Below are positions 25,989-35,500 of a stretch of DNA of 64,000 nucleotides, piece after piece. Below the pieces are notes generated by a model. That model ran no database searches and was not told the DNA's origin. It worked only from the letters and a program-made list of their open reading frames with translations. Both the position numbers and the translations under genes were made by a program. How positions within the stretch are numbered: position 1 is the stretch's first letter; every line of letters begins with the position of its first letter. Source of the DNA: CAZJAT01 sp964544145 (GTDB lineage: Bacteria > Hydrothermota > 32-111); NCBI GenBank assembly GCA_964544145.1, contig CAZJAT010000002.1, forward strand, positions 33,358 to 97,357. Reading direction: 5' to 3'.

Positions 25989-27987
25989 ATACCTTTTAAT
26001 TACTTTTATTATCATTATATCTATCCTGATGCTGGGTAATAAGCGAATTGACTATGATGCAGATAATATTACCATATATAATGATAAACGAGTAATGCTT
26101 GAAAATAATGTTATATTTAAATCCTCCGATTTTGAAATCAAATCAGATAATGCTGTAATAATAGATTCTCTAAATTTGTTTATTGCTCACAGCAATGTTA
26201 TGCTTATGAGGGGTAATAATATAATCAATGGAGATTCTGTTTATTATTATTTTAAGGAAGAAACAGGTATTATTTATGGAGGAGATTCAAAGATTGATAA
26301 AGGTTATTTTTACGGAAATGAAATAGTCTCTAAAAATGATGATGTGTTCAATATCAAAAATGGATATTTTACAACGTGCGACAGTATCAAAAACCCTCAT
26401 TATAAAATATTCGGTTCACGGATTACATATTATGAAAATGACAGGGTATACCTTTACCCGGCAATCCTTTACTTGAGAAATGTTCCTGTATTTGCATTGC
26501 CTTTTGCCCTAATTCCTGCGGCTTCAACAAGGAAATCCGGTTTTTTAATGCCAAAAGTCGGATATGATGCATTAAATGGATTTTTTGTAAGGAATATGTC
26601 ATACTTCTGGGCAGTAAATAATTTTTCAGATATGACATTTTCCGGTGATGCCTATCAAAACGGCAATATGATTGTAAATTATGAATTGAGAGTACTGGTA
26701 AAACCTTATGTTAATTTCAATCTATACAGCACTATTGCTTTTGAAAATACTAGGAGATGGTCAATCAAAGGTGACTATTCTCATTCATTGCCATATGGTA
26801 TTGAAATGAAAAGTAAATGGGATTATATCTCTGACCTTGACATTTTAACAGATTATTCTGATACAAACATTGTTAATTTGAAAAGAACAACAGAAACATT
26901 TATTTCGCTATCAAAGAGTTTTAAACGGTATTCAGCATATACATCAGTCAATTACAGAAAGGATTTTGCCGACAATTCAAGCATTGCTAATCTTCCCGTG
27001 TATAGAGGATATGTATCGAAAATACAGTTATTCAAAATAAAGTATATTCTTGATAATGGATTAAATTATTCACATTCGCACAATTTTTCAAACACAACTG
27101 AAATGGACAGTATATCTCAAAATTATTATTCATTACTATTAAATAATTCATTTGATACTTATTATACAATGTTAAGATTCATAAACATTAAGCCGGTATC
27201 AAGTATCAATTATACAAGGAACAATGCGCGGAATATTTCAAAAGCAATTGCTTCAGCCGGTATTTCGGCAACAACGCAATTATATGGAACTTCAAAATTC
27301 GGATTATCAGGATTCAGCAAATTCAGACATACAATGATACCGAGTATTTCATACAGGAAAAACAGTAATATTTATATGAATTATACTGATTGGGAAACTG
27401 ATTCTATTATACCATCCGAATATGCAACATTTTCATTAACAAACAATTATGAAGGTAAATATTCAGAAGCAATAAAGGTGCTTTTGAAGAATAGCAATTC
27501 AATAACATATGATATTAAAAAGGATTCATTTTCTGTTTTATCATCAAATATTACAATTCTTCCTTCATATTTCATTAACTCAACAGTAGGTATTAAATAT
27601 AATTTCTATTCCAAAGACATTGTATATAATATTACATCATTAATGAGAAATGAAATTTCTAATCCATTTGCCGAAAATAAGATTCATATGACACTGTCAT
27701 CGTCTGTCAATATTCAGGCTGATTCCATCATCAAAAATCAGCTCTCTGCTTCTGTTGGGGGAAGGATAGGAAAGTCGCTAAATATATCATATTCAATGCT
27801 TTATGATTTTTTGGATATGAAAACAGTATCATCCCAATTAACGATAAATAAGGATTTACACTGCTGGAAAGGCAGCTTTAGTATCTCAACTTATGGGGAC
27901 AATTTTAAGTATGACTTCAGTCTTTCACTTAAAGAAATGCCTGAAATATCAATAGATAAAAATCTGCTTGCACCCCTGTTTCTCTAA
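25966..27987 (+). CDS. lptD: LptD/OstA-like LPS assembly protein
   Basis: A 673-residue outer-membrane protein. After a signal segment (about residues 7-24) comes an OstA/LptA-like jellyroll (DADNITIYNDKRVMLENNVIFKSSDFEIKSDNAVI, about 30-125) with the typical GNNIINGDSVYYYFKEETGIIYG repeat. FTTCDSIKNPHYKIFGSRITYYENDRVYLYPAILYLRNVPVFALPF is the conserved LptD link before the C-terminal barrel (RKSGFLMPKVGYD). The barrel is shorter than in E. coli (673 versus about 780 residues). It should insert LPS into the outer leaflet, matching LptF/G at 5 kb. Barrel-forming cysteines are few. Confidence 0.82.
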   Translation: MIGKIRNKYLLITFIIIISILMLGNKRIDYDADNITIYNDKRVMLENNVIFKSSDFEIKSDNAVIIDSLNLFIAHSNVMLMRGNNIINGDSVYYYFKEETGIIYGGDSKIDKGYFYGNEIVSKNDDVFNIKNGYFTTCDSIKNPHYKIFGSRITYYENDRVYLYPAILYLRNVPVFALPFALIPAASTRKSGFLMPKVGYDALNGFFVRNMSYFWAVNNFSDMTFSGDAYQNGNMIVNYELRVLVKPYVNFNLYSTIAFENTRRWSIKGDYSHSLPYGIEMKSKWDYISDLDILTDYSDTNIVNLKRTTETFISLSKSFKRYSAYTSVNYRKDFADNSSIANLPVYRGYVSKIQLFKIKYILDNGLNYSHSHNFSNTTEMDSISQNYYSLLLNNSFDTYYTMLRFINIKPVSSINYTRNNARNISKAIASAGISATTQLYGTSKFGLSGFSKFRHTMIPSISYRKNSNIYMNYTDWETDSIIPSEYATFSLTNNYEGKYSEAIKVLLKNSNSITYDIKKDSFSVLSSNITILPSYFINSTVGIKYNFYSKDIVYNITSLMRNEISNPFAENKIHMTLSSSVNIQADSIIKNQLSASVGGRIGKSLNISYSMLYDFLDMKTVSSQLTINKDLHCWKGSFSISTYGDNFKYDFSLSLKEMPEISIDKNLLAPLFL

Positions 27988-28023
27988 AATCACTTGTAAT
28001 GCGGATTACAGCTATTTTTCCAC

Positions 28024-28052
28024 TTGACAAAAAAATAAAAATGATTTAAACT
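28024..28052 (+). promoter_or_regulatory. Promoter of the HU gene
   Basis: TTGACA (28024-28029), 17-base spacer, TAAACT (28047-28052). AGGAGG lies ahead of the ATG at 28098, giving a leader of about 40 bases. Confidence 0.65.
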
Positions 28053-28097
28053 TTGAGCAGGTTATGAAATGATAAAAAAACCACAGGAGGTTTTTAG

Positions 28098-28370
28098 ATG
28101 AACAAAAAAGAAATGATCGAAATGATCGCATCAGAAGTAGGGCTTACAAAGAAGCAGGCCAATCATGCAGTGGACACAATCTTTGCAGGAATTGAAAAAG
28201 AGCTGAAGAAAAAGAAAAAGGTGACACTTGTCGGATTTGGAACATTCTCTGTGAAGAAAAGAAAAGCCCGTAAAGGCATCAATCCTCAGACCGGTGCCGA
28301 AATAAAGATTAAAGCATCAAAGGTTCCTCATTTCAAACCAGGTGCAAAGCTTAAGAAAGCAGTGAACTAA
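28098..28370 (+). CDS. HU-family DNA-binding protein
   Basis: A 90-residue histone-like protein. MNKKEMIEMIASEVGLTKKQANHAVDTIFAGIEKELKKKKKVTLVGFGTFSVKKRKARKG with NPQTGAEIKIKASKVPHFKPGAKLKKAVN contains the dimerisation helices and the beta-arm signature. A strong AGGAGG site and good promoter imply high expression. It forms its own unit, ending in a strong terminator. Whether HU or IHF subunit cannot be told. Confidence 0.95.
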   Translation: MNKKEMIEMIASEVGLTKKQANHAVDTIFAGIEKELKKKKKVTLVGFGTFSVKKRKARKGINPQTGAEIKIKASKVPHFKPGAKLKKAVN

Positions 28371-28388
28371 GAGGAGAAGGAAATCTTT

Positions 28389-28418
28389 AAAAGGGGGACT
28401 TGTTCCCCCTTTTTTTTA
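28389..28418 (+). terminator. Intrinsic terminator after HU
   Basis: AAAAGGGGGA, loop CTTGT, TCCCCCTTTT then a run of T. A textbook terminator 19 bases after the HU stop. Only about 5 bases separate the T run from the maf start codon. Confidence 0.9.
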
Positions 28419-28423
28419 TACCT

Positions 28424-29020
28424 ATGAAAATAATACTAGCTTCACAATCACCAAGAAGGAATGATATTCTGAATGCAGCAGGAATATCATTCAATGCAGT
28501 CAACCATATGTTTGATGAGAAATCCGTTGGCTTCACAAGTCCTGCAGAATATGTAAAGAAGTGTGCTATTGGTAAAGCGCGGAGTATTTTGAATAGCTAT
28601 ACCAAGTCAATGATCATTGGTTCTGATACCATAGTATATTTAAATGGTGAAATCATTGGCAAACCAGAATCAAGGGAAGATGCGGAAAGAATGCTTAATT
28701 TATTATCAGGAAAAACGCATTATGTTTATTCCGGAATAGCAATAATATATGAAGGAAAGGAATATATTGATTATGTAAAAACAGCAGTGTCTTTTCACAA
28801 GCTTGACAATCAAGAGATAAATGAATATTTAAATAATGCTCAATATATGGACAAAGCAGGGGCATATGCAATACAGGATAAAGCATCAATATTTATTGAG
28901 AAAATCAAAGGTGATTATTTTAATATAGTAGGATTTCCTTTGACTTCTTTAAGAGAAATGATTTATAATATAACAGGAAAAAAATATTATGAAATCATAT
29001 ACAGAAAAAATAGAAATTAA
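28424..29020 (+). CDS. maf: Maf-like nucleoside-triphosphate pyrophosphatase
   Basis: A 198-residue Maf/Ham1-superfamily enzyme. MKIILASQSPRRNDILNAAGI is the family start and SDTIVYLNGEIIGKPESREDAERMLNLLSGKTHYVYSGIAI the second block. It hydrolyses modified or non-canonical nucleotides (dTTP/UTP or m7GTP class) and some paralogues act at septation. An in-frame TTG at 28400 exists inside the terminator hairpin but is not credible. No ribosome site or promoter can be seen between the HU terminator and the ATG. Overlaps yjbQ by 32 bases. Confidence 0.92.
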   Translation: MKIILASQSPRRNDILNAAGISFNAVNHMFDEKSVGFTSPAEYVKKCAIGKARSILNSYTKSMIIGSDTIVYLNGEIIGKPESREDAERMLNLLSGKTHYVYSGIAIIYEGKEYIDYVKTAVSFHKLDNQEINEYLNNAQYMDKAGAYAIQDKASIFIEKIKGDYFNIVGFPLTSLREMIYNITGKKYYEIIYRKNRN

Positions 29021-29408
29021 AACAAATCCAAGCATTAACATGGTTGATATAACAAATGATATACAATCTATTATTGATAAATCAAATATATTGGATGGCA
29101 TAGTCAATGTGTCAGCCATAGGGTCAACAGCGGGAATAACAACAATAGAGTATGAAAACGGTCTTAAAAAGGATTTTGAAGAATTAATGCAGCAATTGAT
29201 TCCTGAAGATAGGGAATATGCACATAACAAAAAATGGCATGATGGAAACGGCTACTCTCATTTGCGGTCATCATTAATTGGTACATCACAGAGCTTTCAG
29301 GTAGAATCAGGGAGAATACTTCTCGGCACATGGCAGCAGATTATACTGATAGATTTTGATAATAAGAAGCGTAACAGAATTTATTCTGTTAAGGTGATTG
29401 GACTTTGA
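28989..29408 (+). CDS. YjbQ/UPF0047 family protein
   Basis: A 139-residue member of the YjbQ family, with HNKKWHDGNGYSHLRSSLIGTSQSFQVESGRILLGTWQQIILIDFD, the conserved glycine/histidine core (thiamine-phosphate synthase activity has been reported for homologues). The ATG lies inside the maf 3' end and is preceded by an AGGAAA site. The stop TGA overlaps the TTG start of the next gene (TTGA), so it is an operon with the following two. Confidence 0.88.
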   Translation: MKSYTEKIEIKTNPSINMVDITNDIQSIIDKSNILDGIVNVSAIGSTAGITTIEYENGLKKDFEELMQQLIPEDREYAHNKKWHDGNGYSHLRSSLIGTSQSFQVESGRILLGTWQQIILIDFDNKKRNRIYSVKVIGL

Positions 29409-30577
29409 AGATAATTATATCATTTTTAATTATTATTCCGGTGATTATTACAGCATATTATCAAGATACAGATATTGCTGATATGAATATTTCCTTTGAT
29501 GAGTATCCTTTCTATTTGAATTATTATTATGCAGATCATTTATCCATATTTGATGGGATTGATTATAAGTCACCTGAAGTCTTTTATCCTGACAGGTTAT
29601 TTACAAGAACATTTTTCTATGATAATTATTCTGTTTTCATAGAGGATGAATCAATAAAAAAGATATATTCCATTAAGCCTATTTTGAATGAACTAAATTA
29701 TGGCATAGGCATTATTAACAGTTCTGTCAGAAATAGAATATATGGATCTCTGTTTTTTGCTGATTCACAGAACACTGTGCATGCAAATACGCTTGTGTCG
29801 CTCATAAAGGACAATCCTTATGCATATAGGAATACAATAAACTTTATGCATAGAAATGCTATAATAAGAGCAGATATTGATAATGACCATTATTCTCTTC
29901 AAGGCGGATTTCAAAATGATAAAATATATTTAATTGCCGGAATGGACAATGACAAGGTCGTTTCAATCAAATGGAATATGGAATTGCTCAATACAAACTT
30001 TTATGGAAAAACAGAATATAATTCTAATGACAACAGTACGGAAGAGCTAATATATGCATCATATCCAATCCGAATAGGAAGATCATTAATTGTGCCGAGA
30101 ATTATATATAGTGATTCGCTTTTAATTAATTTGGGTTACTCATACAGAATTCTGCCGCAGATGACATTGATAAGTTCTTATAGTGGCTTAAATAATCATT
30201 CATTTAATGCCGGAATAAGATATGATGAAAAACATATATTATTCAACAGTATTGTGAAATATATGTATCCGGAAAAGAGAACTGAATATTTTATGTCAGG
30301 TGTATTACATGGGGATAATTTTCTTTTTAGTCTAGATATGAGTTATGACTCATTGCCCACATATTGTACGTCTTTCTATTTTGTTTACCCATTCTATGAC
30401 GGGAATCTCAAACCAGGACTATTTTGCGAGTATAACAGCAATCAGGAATTATATATTGCTGCAGTGATTGAGCTTATTGAAACGGAAATATATGCCGGTA
30501 CTGTTCTTTATTTGGATAAAAGGGAATATCTTATCAAAGGTGGATTCACTTGGTATTTTTCCGAACACTCTTATTGA
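29405..30577 (+). CDS. Outer-membrane beta-barrel-like protein, unrecognised
   Basis: A 390-residue protein starting at TTG. It has a signal peptide (MKIIISFLIIIPVIITAYY) and then alternating aromatic and polar strands, each about 10 residues with tyrosine ends (e.g. YGIGIINSSVRNRIYGSLFF, LINLGYSYRILPQMTLISSYSG, LYLDKREYLIKGGFTWYF), ending in a phenylalanine-rich last strand close to the C-terminus. This is an outer-membrane barrel style; no family is recognised. TTGA overlap with yjbQ and 28-base overlap with the next gene. Confidence 0.6.
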   Translation: MKIIISFLIIIPVIITAYYQDTDIADMNISFDEYPFYLNYYYADHLSIFDGIDYKSPEVFYPDRLFTRTFFYDNYSVFIEDESIKKIYSIKPILNELNYGIGIINSSVRNRIYGSLFFADSQNTVHANTLVSLIKDNPYAYRNTINFMHRNAIIRADIDNDHYSLQGGFQNDKIYLIAGMDNDKVVSIKWNMELLNTNFYGKTEYNSNDNSTEELIYASYPIRIGRSLIVPRIIYSDSLLINLGYSYRILPQMTLISSYSGLNNHSFNAGIRYDEKHILFNSIVKYMYPEKRTEYFMSGVLHGDNFLFSLDMSYDSLPTYCTSFYFVYPFYDGNLKPGLFCEYNSNQELYIAAVIELIETEIYAGTVLYLDKREYLIKGGFTWYFSEHSY

Positions 30578-31197
30578 GTACAGTTTTATTGACAATCAGC
30601 ATTAATGCATTTGATATCACTCCGGTAAGAATAAGATATGAAGGTGGAGATTGGTATAATGACCCTGAGGCTCTTACACGATTAGCGTTTTATATTAACA
30701 GCCATACAGAAATATCAATGGACACTGCTGAGACTGTATTAAGAATTGATGATAAACGAATATTTAATTATCCCTTTCTTTTTATTACCGGCCATGGTGA
30801 TTTTATTTATAATGAAAAGGATATTGAACACATAAAGACATATCTGAATCAAGGCGGTTTTATATATATTGATGATGACTTTGGTTTTAACAGAGCAATC
30901 ATGAGGTTTATAGGAGATTTATCAAAGAATGGTACTCCTGAAAAAGTATATGATGATAATCAAATATTCAATTCATATTATAAATTGGATCAAATGCCGA
31001 AAATACACGAACACTATGCGGGTAATCCTGAATCCTATGCATTGTACATTAATGATAAAATAGCTCTTTTCTATACATTTAATACAAATATTTCTGATGG
31101 GTGGTCTACACCTGAACTGCACAATGACCCTGTTGCAAAGAAAGAAGATGCCTACAAAATGGGTGTTAATATAATCTATTATGCATTATTCAAATAA
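30550..31197 (+). CDS. DUF4159 exported protein
   Basis: A 215-residue exported protein: signal peptide (VFFRTLLLSTVLLTISINA), then FPVRIRYEGGDWYNDPEALTRLAFYINSHTEIS and FLFITGHGDFIYNEKDIEHIKTYLNQGGFIYIDDDFGFNRAIMRF, which match DUF4159, a flavodoxin-like or glutaminase-like domain often in operons with membrane-bound regulators and MoxR ATPases. None of those partners lie here, so its role is open. It starts at TTG within the previous gene's end. The C-terminus ends with AYKMGVNIIYYALFK. Confidence 0.75.
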   Translation: MVFFRTLLLSTVLLTISINAFDITPVRIRYEGGDWYNDPEALTRLAFYINSHTEISMDTAETVLRIDDKRIFNYPFLFITGHGDFIYNEKDIEHIKTYLNQGGFIYIDDDFGFNRAIMRFIGDLSKNGTPEKVYDDNQIFNSYYKLDQMPKIHEHYAGNPESYALYINDKIALFYTFNTNISDGWSTPELHNDPVAKKEDAYKMGVNIIYYALFK

Positions 31198-31211
31198 AAA
31201 AAATCAGGCAG

Positions 31212-31394
31212 TTAATTATAAATTAGAATCAGTATATAATGAATTATGCCTGCCAATAGTGTCAGGATCGCTCCAATTTTATGATAAATCAATTTCAGTT
31301 TCAGCTTTCTAATGAATAATCCCCCCATTATGCTGATAAACATAAAAATTAAAGCTAAAATACCCATTGGTCTGATAAGAAAATATAAATCCAT
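31212..31394 (-). CDS. Small two-helix membrane protein with paired histidines
   Basis: A 60-residue protein with two TM helices (about 5-27 and 38-58) separated by a very basic loop (RKLKLKL). His38 and His52 lie in the second helix, 13 residues apart (H-x13-H), a spacing used by heme-b-binding helices in ferric-reductase-type cytochromes. GAGGAA stands at good spacing before the ATG, and the gene follows 14 bases after the stop of the upstream surface protein. These support a real gene. Heme binding is only a suggestion. Too small for a whole cytochrome unless it oligomerises. Confidence 0.55.
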   Translation of the reverse strand: MDLYFLIRPMGILALIFMFISIMGGLFIRKLKLKLIYHKIGAILTLLAGIIHYILILIYN

Positions 31395-31408
31395 TTATTC
31401 CTCATTAT

Positions 31409-32128
31409 TTAAAATTCAAATTTTCTCTTTATATTCATTCCCACAAAATAATGATCTGAAGGTCCGGTATATTGATATGGGAAACTGGTATTGAAATTTG
31501 CAGTAAATACAGAAAATTGATGACCCCATGTTGTCAGGGCAATACCTGCTATAAATCTATTCAAAGAACCAGCATCATAGGAATAAAACTGCGATTCAAA
31601 GAGTACTGATAGTTTTTCAAAATACATCAAATCAAATGGCATTGAAATTATTGCTCCTGCAGTCATGCCACCATCTGAACTGCCTGTTGAGTATATTATT
31701 TCATAATATATCTTGAAGAAATCCAGAATTCCTGCCATTACTATTTCCTTTGTAAAAAACTCATGCATATCAGTACCATTCTTTCTGTAGACATAGAGAA
31801 TTTCCGAACGCGATGATATTGGCCAAAACAGATTAGTATAATTATATGCTATACCGCCTGATAATGCCGAAAGTCCGGCATCATAACCTGTTTTAATCTC
31901 AATGCCAAAAGGGAATAATGCTCTATAATCAATAGAAGTGTTAAACCCGCTATAAAGCATTGAATCAATACCATTGCTGAAATCTGCTATTGATAATGTG
32001 TTTATATCAAGTTCTCCAGAGAGAAAAACCGTTTTTTCAGGATTGTCTGCCAAGAGAAATGATGTCTCAAATGAATATGCGGTGGCAAAAATAAGCAGGA
32101 TTGAACAAAGAGAATAGATGTATTTCAT
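31409..32128 (-). CDS. Surface/outer-membrane barrel-like protein, unrecognised
   Basis: A 239-residue protein with a signal peptide (MKYIYSLCSILLIFATAYS) followed by repeated amphipathic beta strands (e.g. FPFGIEIKTGYDAGLSALSGGIAYNY, SGSSDGGMTAGAII, FIAGIALTTWGHQFSVFTANFNTSFPYQY) and a C-terminus ending GMNIKRKFEF, with the terminal Phe typical of barrel proteins. I cannot name a family. The ATG overlaps the stop of the upstream SOR-like gene (ATGA), so it belongs to the small operon 32475-31212. Confidence 0.6.
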   Translation of the reverse strand: MKYIYSLCSILLIFATAYSFETSFLLADNPEKTVFLSGELDINTLSIADFSNGIDSMLYSGFNTSIDYRALFPFGIEIKTGYDAGLSALSGGIAYNYTNLFWPISSRSEILYVYRKNGTDMHEFFTKEIVMAGILDFFKIYYEIIYSTGSSDGGMTAGAIISMPFDLMYFEKLSVLFESQFYSYDAGSLNRFIAGIALTTWGHQFSVFTANFNTSFPYQYTGPSDHYFVGMNIKRKFEF

Positions 32129-32475
32129 TCTTCAGTTTTTTCAAATGTTACAGTTTTCTTGAAATCGCCACCCTTGTTGCACTTTGCTTCAATGCTTATT
32201 ACATCATTTTCCTTTAATGAAGGAATAAAAAATATGCCCTGCTGAACCTCTTTGCTCAACTGTTCACTGAAATGTTGAGTAATAATTTTTTCTTCATTGA
32301 GAAAAATTGTCAATGATTCAATGAAATGAGTTTTGGGATTATCCACCTTATGGTGAATTTGAACTGTCAATTCAGGTGTTTCAGAAGCAAACTCAACGGT
32401 GATTTTAACTGGAGGATGTGCGAATATGACCAATGTCATAATCAATGATATAACAACAACCAATAATTTTTTCAT
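32125..32475 (-). CDS. Exported superoxide-reductase-fold-like small protein
   Basis: A 116-residue exported protein (signal ending IFA, then HPP). The region IHHKVDNPKTHFIESLTIFLN with H42 and H50, and IEAKCNKGGDFK with C99, resembles the desulfoferrodoxin/superoxide reductase fold (HPMxxxHyIxxIxl ... CNxHG). However the second-to-last ligand histidine after the cysteine is a glycine here (C99-N-K-G102), so a full Fe-His4Cys site is missing and enzyme activity is doubtful. A GGAGG site precedes the ATG, and a strong terminator separates it from the 1295-residue gene. Operon with two membrane-associated genes. Confidence 0.5.
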   Translation of the reverse strand: MKKLLVVVISLIMTLVIFAHPPVKITVEFASETPELTVQIHHKVDNPKTHFIESLTIFLNEEKIITQHFSEQLSKEVQQGIFFIPSLKENDVISIEAKCNKGGDFKKTVTFEKTEE

Positions 32476-32492
32476 TTAACCTCCGAATTAAA

Positions 32493-32512
32493 GGGGGCAG
32501 AATTCTGCCCCC
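32493..32512 (-). terminator. Terminator after the 1295-residue gene
   Basis: A perfect 20-bp palindrome GGGGGCAGAATTCTGCCCCC (9-bp stem around a 2-base centre), 9 bases beyond the minus-strand stop at 32522, followed on the minus strand by TTTAATT. Good intrinsic terminator; it also isolates the downstream 116-residue gene. Confidence 0.75.
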
Positions 32513-32521
32513 TGATTATAA

Positions 32522-35500
32522 TTATTTGATAATATTTAACTTTATTGTCTCATTGAAATCACCGGCATTAACTTTCAGGAAATAAATACCGGCTGCAATG
32601 TTTGATGTATTCACATATATATTTGAATGTCCTGCTTCCAGTTGTCCGTCAAATACAGAAAGAATTTCCCTGCCGGTAATATCATATACAGCAGCATTCA
32701 TATGGGATGCCATAGGTGAAACATATCTCATCCATGTGCCCATGTTTACAGGATTGTCATCAATCTTCAATGATGATGCAGTTATAAGCATTGATGGTGT
32801 TGTCTGAATTTCCTTATAAGCAATTGCATTTCCATCTGTTGTCAGTACGAGTATCCTATATTGATAGAGAGTGCTTAATGATGCTGTATTATCGGTATAA
32901 GTGTTCTTGTCGGGTGAGACTGATCCAAGTACTTTATATGTTGCTTCACCCATTTCCCGTCTCTCAATCCTGTATGATGAAATATTATTTATACCTTGAA
33001 TATTCCAGTTCAATGATATGCCATTATTAATCACAGATAGTGAGACATAGAAATTCTTTAATGCAGTAATTGTGGTATTGAGATCAACAATGCCTCTGGG
33101 CATAATCTGATAACCATTGAAATATGGTGATGAAACATCATACTGACTGATAATACCTATAATTCTGACATTCCAGACGGGTTCAGAACTTTCATCAATA
33201 TCTGTATCTCCATCAACCCACATATAGAATGTATCTGATATATTACCCTTTGAGATATCAGCAGGGTCATGATTGTTCATCCACAAACCAGCACTGCTGC
33301 CTGACGATGGCCAGGTGCCGGAGTAAATGCCGTCAGTATATATCTGAGCCAGCAATCCTTCATATGCCTCACCGGTTGTGTCCATCAAATCATCTGCAGT
33401 GATATATATTGTGTCAATAACATGACCGCTTGAATGAATTATGAGACCGGAATAGGGATCCTCAATACGTGTCTGTCCATTCCACATACCTATTGTTCCT
33501 GTTGCAGTTATACTGTCGCCCGGGATTACATTAGGTGCACTTGAATCTGTCTTTAAAACAGCGCCCAATCTGTAATTCTCCTGAAAATTAATAATATCAG
33601 CATAGGATGAATAAACATTGGATGGTGTTGTAGCAATACCGGTTGACCTAAGCTGATAACCGAAATATCTGGGATAACCCACAGCATTCACTTCTTTAAT
33701 ATCGGGAATGGATGTATATCCCCAGAAGAAACGTCCTCTATCTGATGATATTGTTGTGTCAGCATCATTATCTACTGCATAGACATAATATTCGAATCTG
33801 CATCCATTTGTTTTTGCAGGTATAATATATAGATATGTATTTTCAGCAACAAGGTTCATTGTGAATGTATCAATGCTGGTAGAGTCATATGAACTTGTTA
33901 CCAGTTGAACGCTCCAAATACCGTCAGGATCAGTTACAGTAACTTGTATTGTATCGCCCTCTCCACTTAGCGGCAGAATGGGTGAGCGTGTAAGGCCGGA
34001 AATGGAGGGACCGCTGACCTGACCGGATCCGGGGGTCGGAATAGTCAATAATGAAAAATCATTTGTGCAATTATCTGTGTCCATGCCATCCGGCAGTCTT
34101 GATGCAGATTCGCCATCTCCCGGATTGGGAGCCGGTGTTGTTCCTGTGCCATAATTCACATAATCAATGTTAACACTGTTTGAATTAGAAAGTATGATTT
34201 GGTCACCTGAGTTTGATAAGCCGAAAGACCCTGAAATGGAATCTTTATACTCAAAATAATTTACTCCACCAGGTAATGTGAAATATGCATTGAATGAATC
34301 AATGTTATTCACCAAAACAAAAAATTCTCCTGCTCCCATAGATGTGCCTGAAGGAATGGAGAATGAACCCTCTTCATCAGAGATGGAATAATTGGATATA
34401 TCAATAGTAGAACCACCAATATTATACAATTCTATCCATTCACTGCTGGCATCTCCAACAGATGGACCATTTGAACAGAATTCATTAACTTTAATATCAT
34501 AATTGGGTGTTGCAAGTACAGTAAAACCGAATGTGTCTGAGAATGAAGAATGAGCACTATTGTCTCTACCATAGAAATAATATGAAACAGTATCTCCTTC
34601 ATTAAAAGACCCGAATGTGTAAAAATAGGTATCTGTATTTATGGAATCACTTACAACATTATTGACTGCTTCTCCATTTACCCAGAAATACATTCTGTTA
34701 AGAACAATGGTTCCATTCTGGTCAATAATATCAACTTGAGCCAATGTTGTATTACCTGAATATACAATTCCGGGATGTGTGTAAACATTTGAAAATTCAG
34801 GTATATATAATTGAACCACAAAATCATTTGTGTCTGAAATAGTAACTCCATTACTGTCATCTACTGCCTTGATATATACATAAACAGTATCATTCAAACT
34901 GAATGTTCCAAGAGGATAATAATATGCCTGCCCTGAAACAGAATCGGTTTGCAATGATGTCCATGAACCTGCATTTCCAATCTTAAAGAAGCATGTATCA
35001 GCAAAAATTCCAGAATCATCATGCATATAGCCAATTCCAACCACATCATCTGCTGGTTCAACAGGATATGGCAATGCTTTCATGCTGTCTATAACAGGAG
35101 GTGTATTTGATGCTGTACCACTGACATCCAGATAAACCTCAACAAATTCATAGATATAATTCCCAGTACCTGAAGCATCTGAATATTCTGTTATAACAAA
35201 TCCGGCATTATTCCCGCCTGTAACGCCGCTTCCCGGTGTTGCATCGGTATCTGCAGACTGAGTCCATGTATTGAGATTGGTTGCATCCCTTTGGACTGTA
35301 TTGCCTCCAGTTAAAGCTGTTGTAGATGAATCAATGGTTGCCGATGTTTCATCATGCAGAGAAAATGTCTCTCCGCCGTTTATTGAAAGTGCACTATTTG
35401 ACCCATTTATATATGTCACATTAGAAGGGAGTGATACACCCCAGAATGTCTCAAAAGCAGCTTGGTCTGCATTTCTGCCAATGACAATATAATCACCATC

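Noticed and set aside
32493..32512. 20-bp palindrome as an operator for the small redox-like operon
   Set aside because: Its place directly after a stop and the T-rich tail on the minus strand fit a terminator better.
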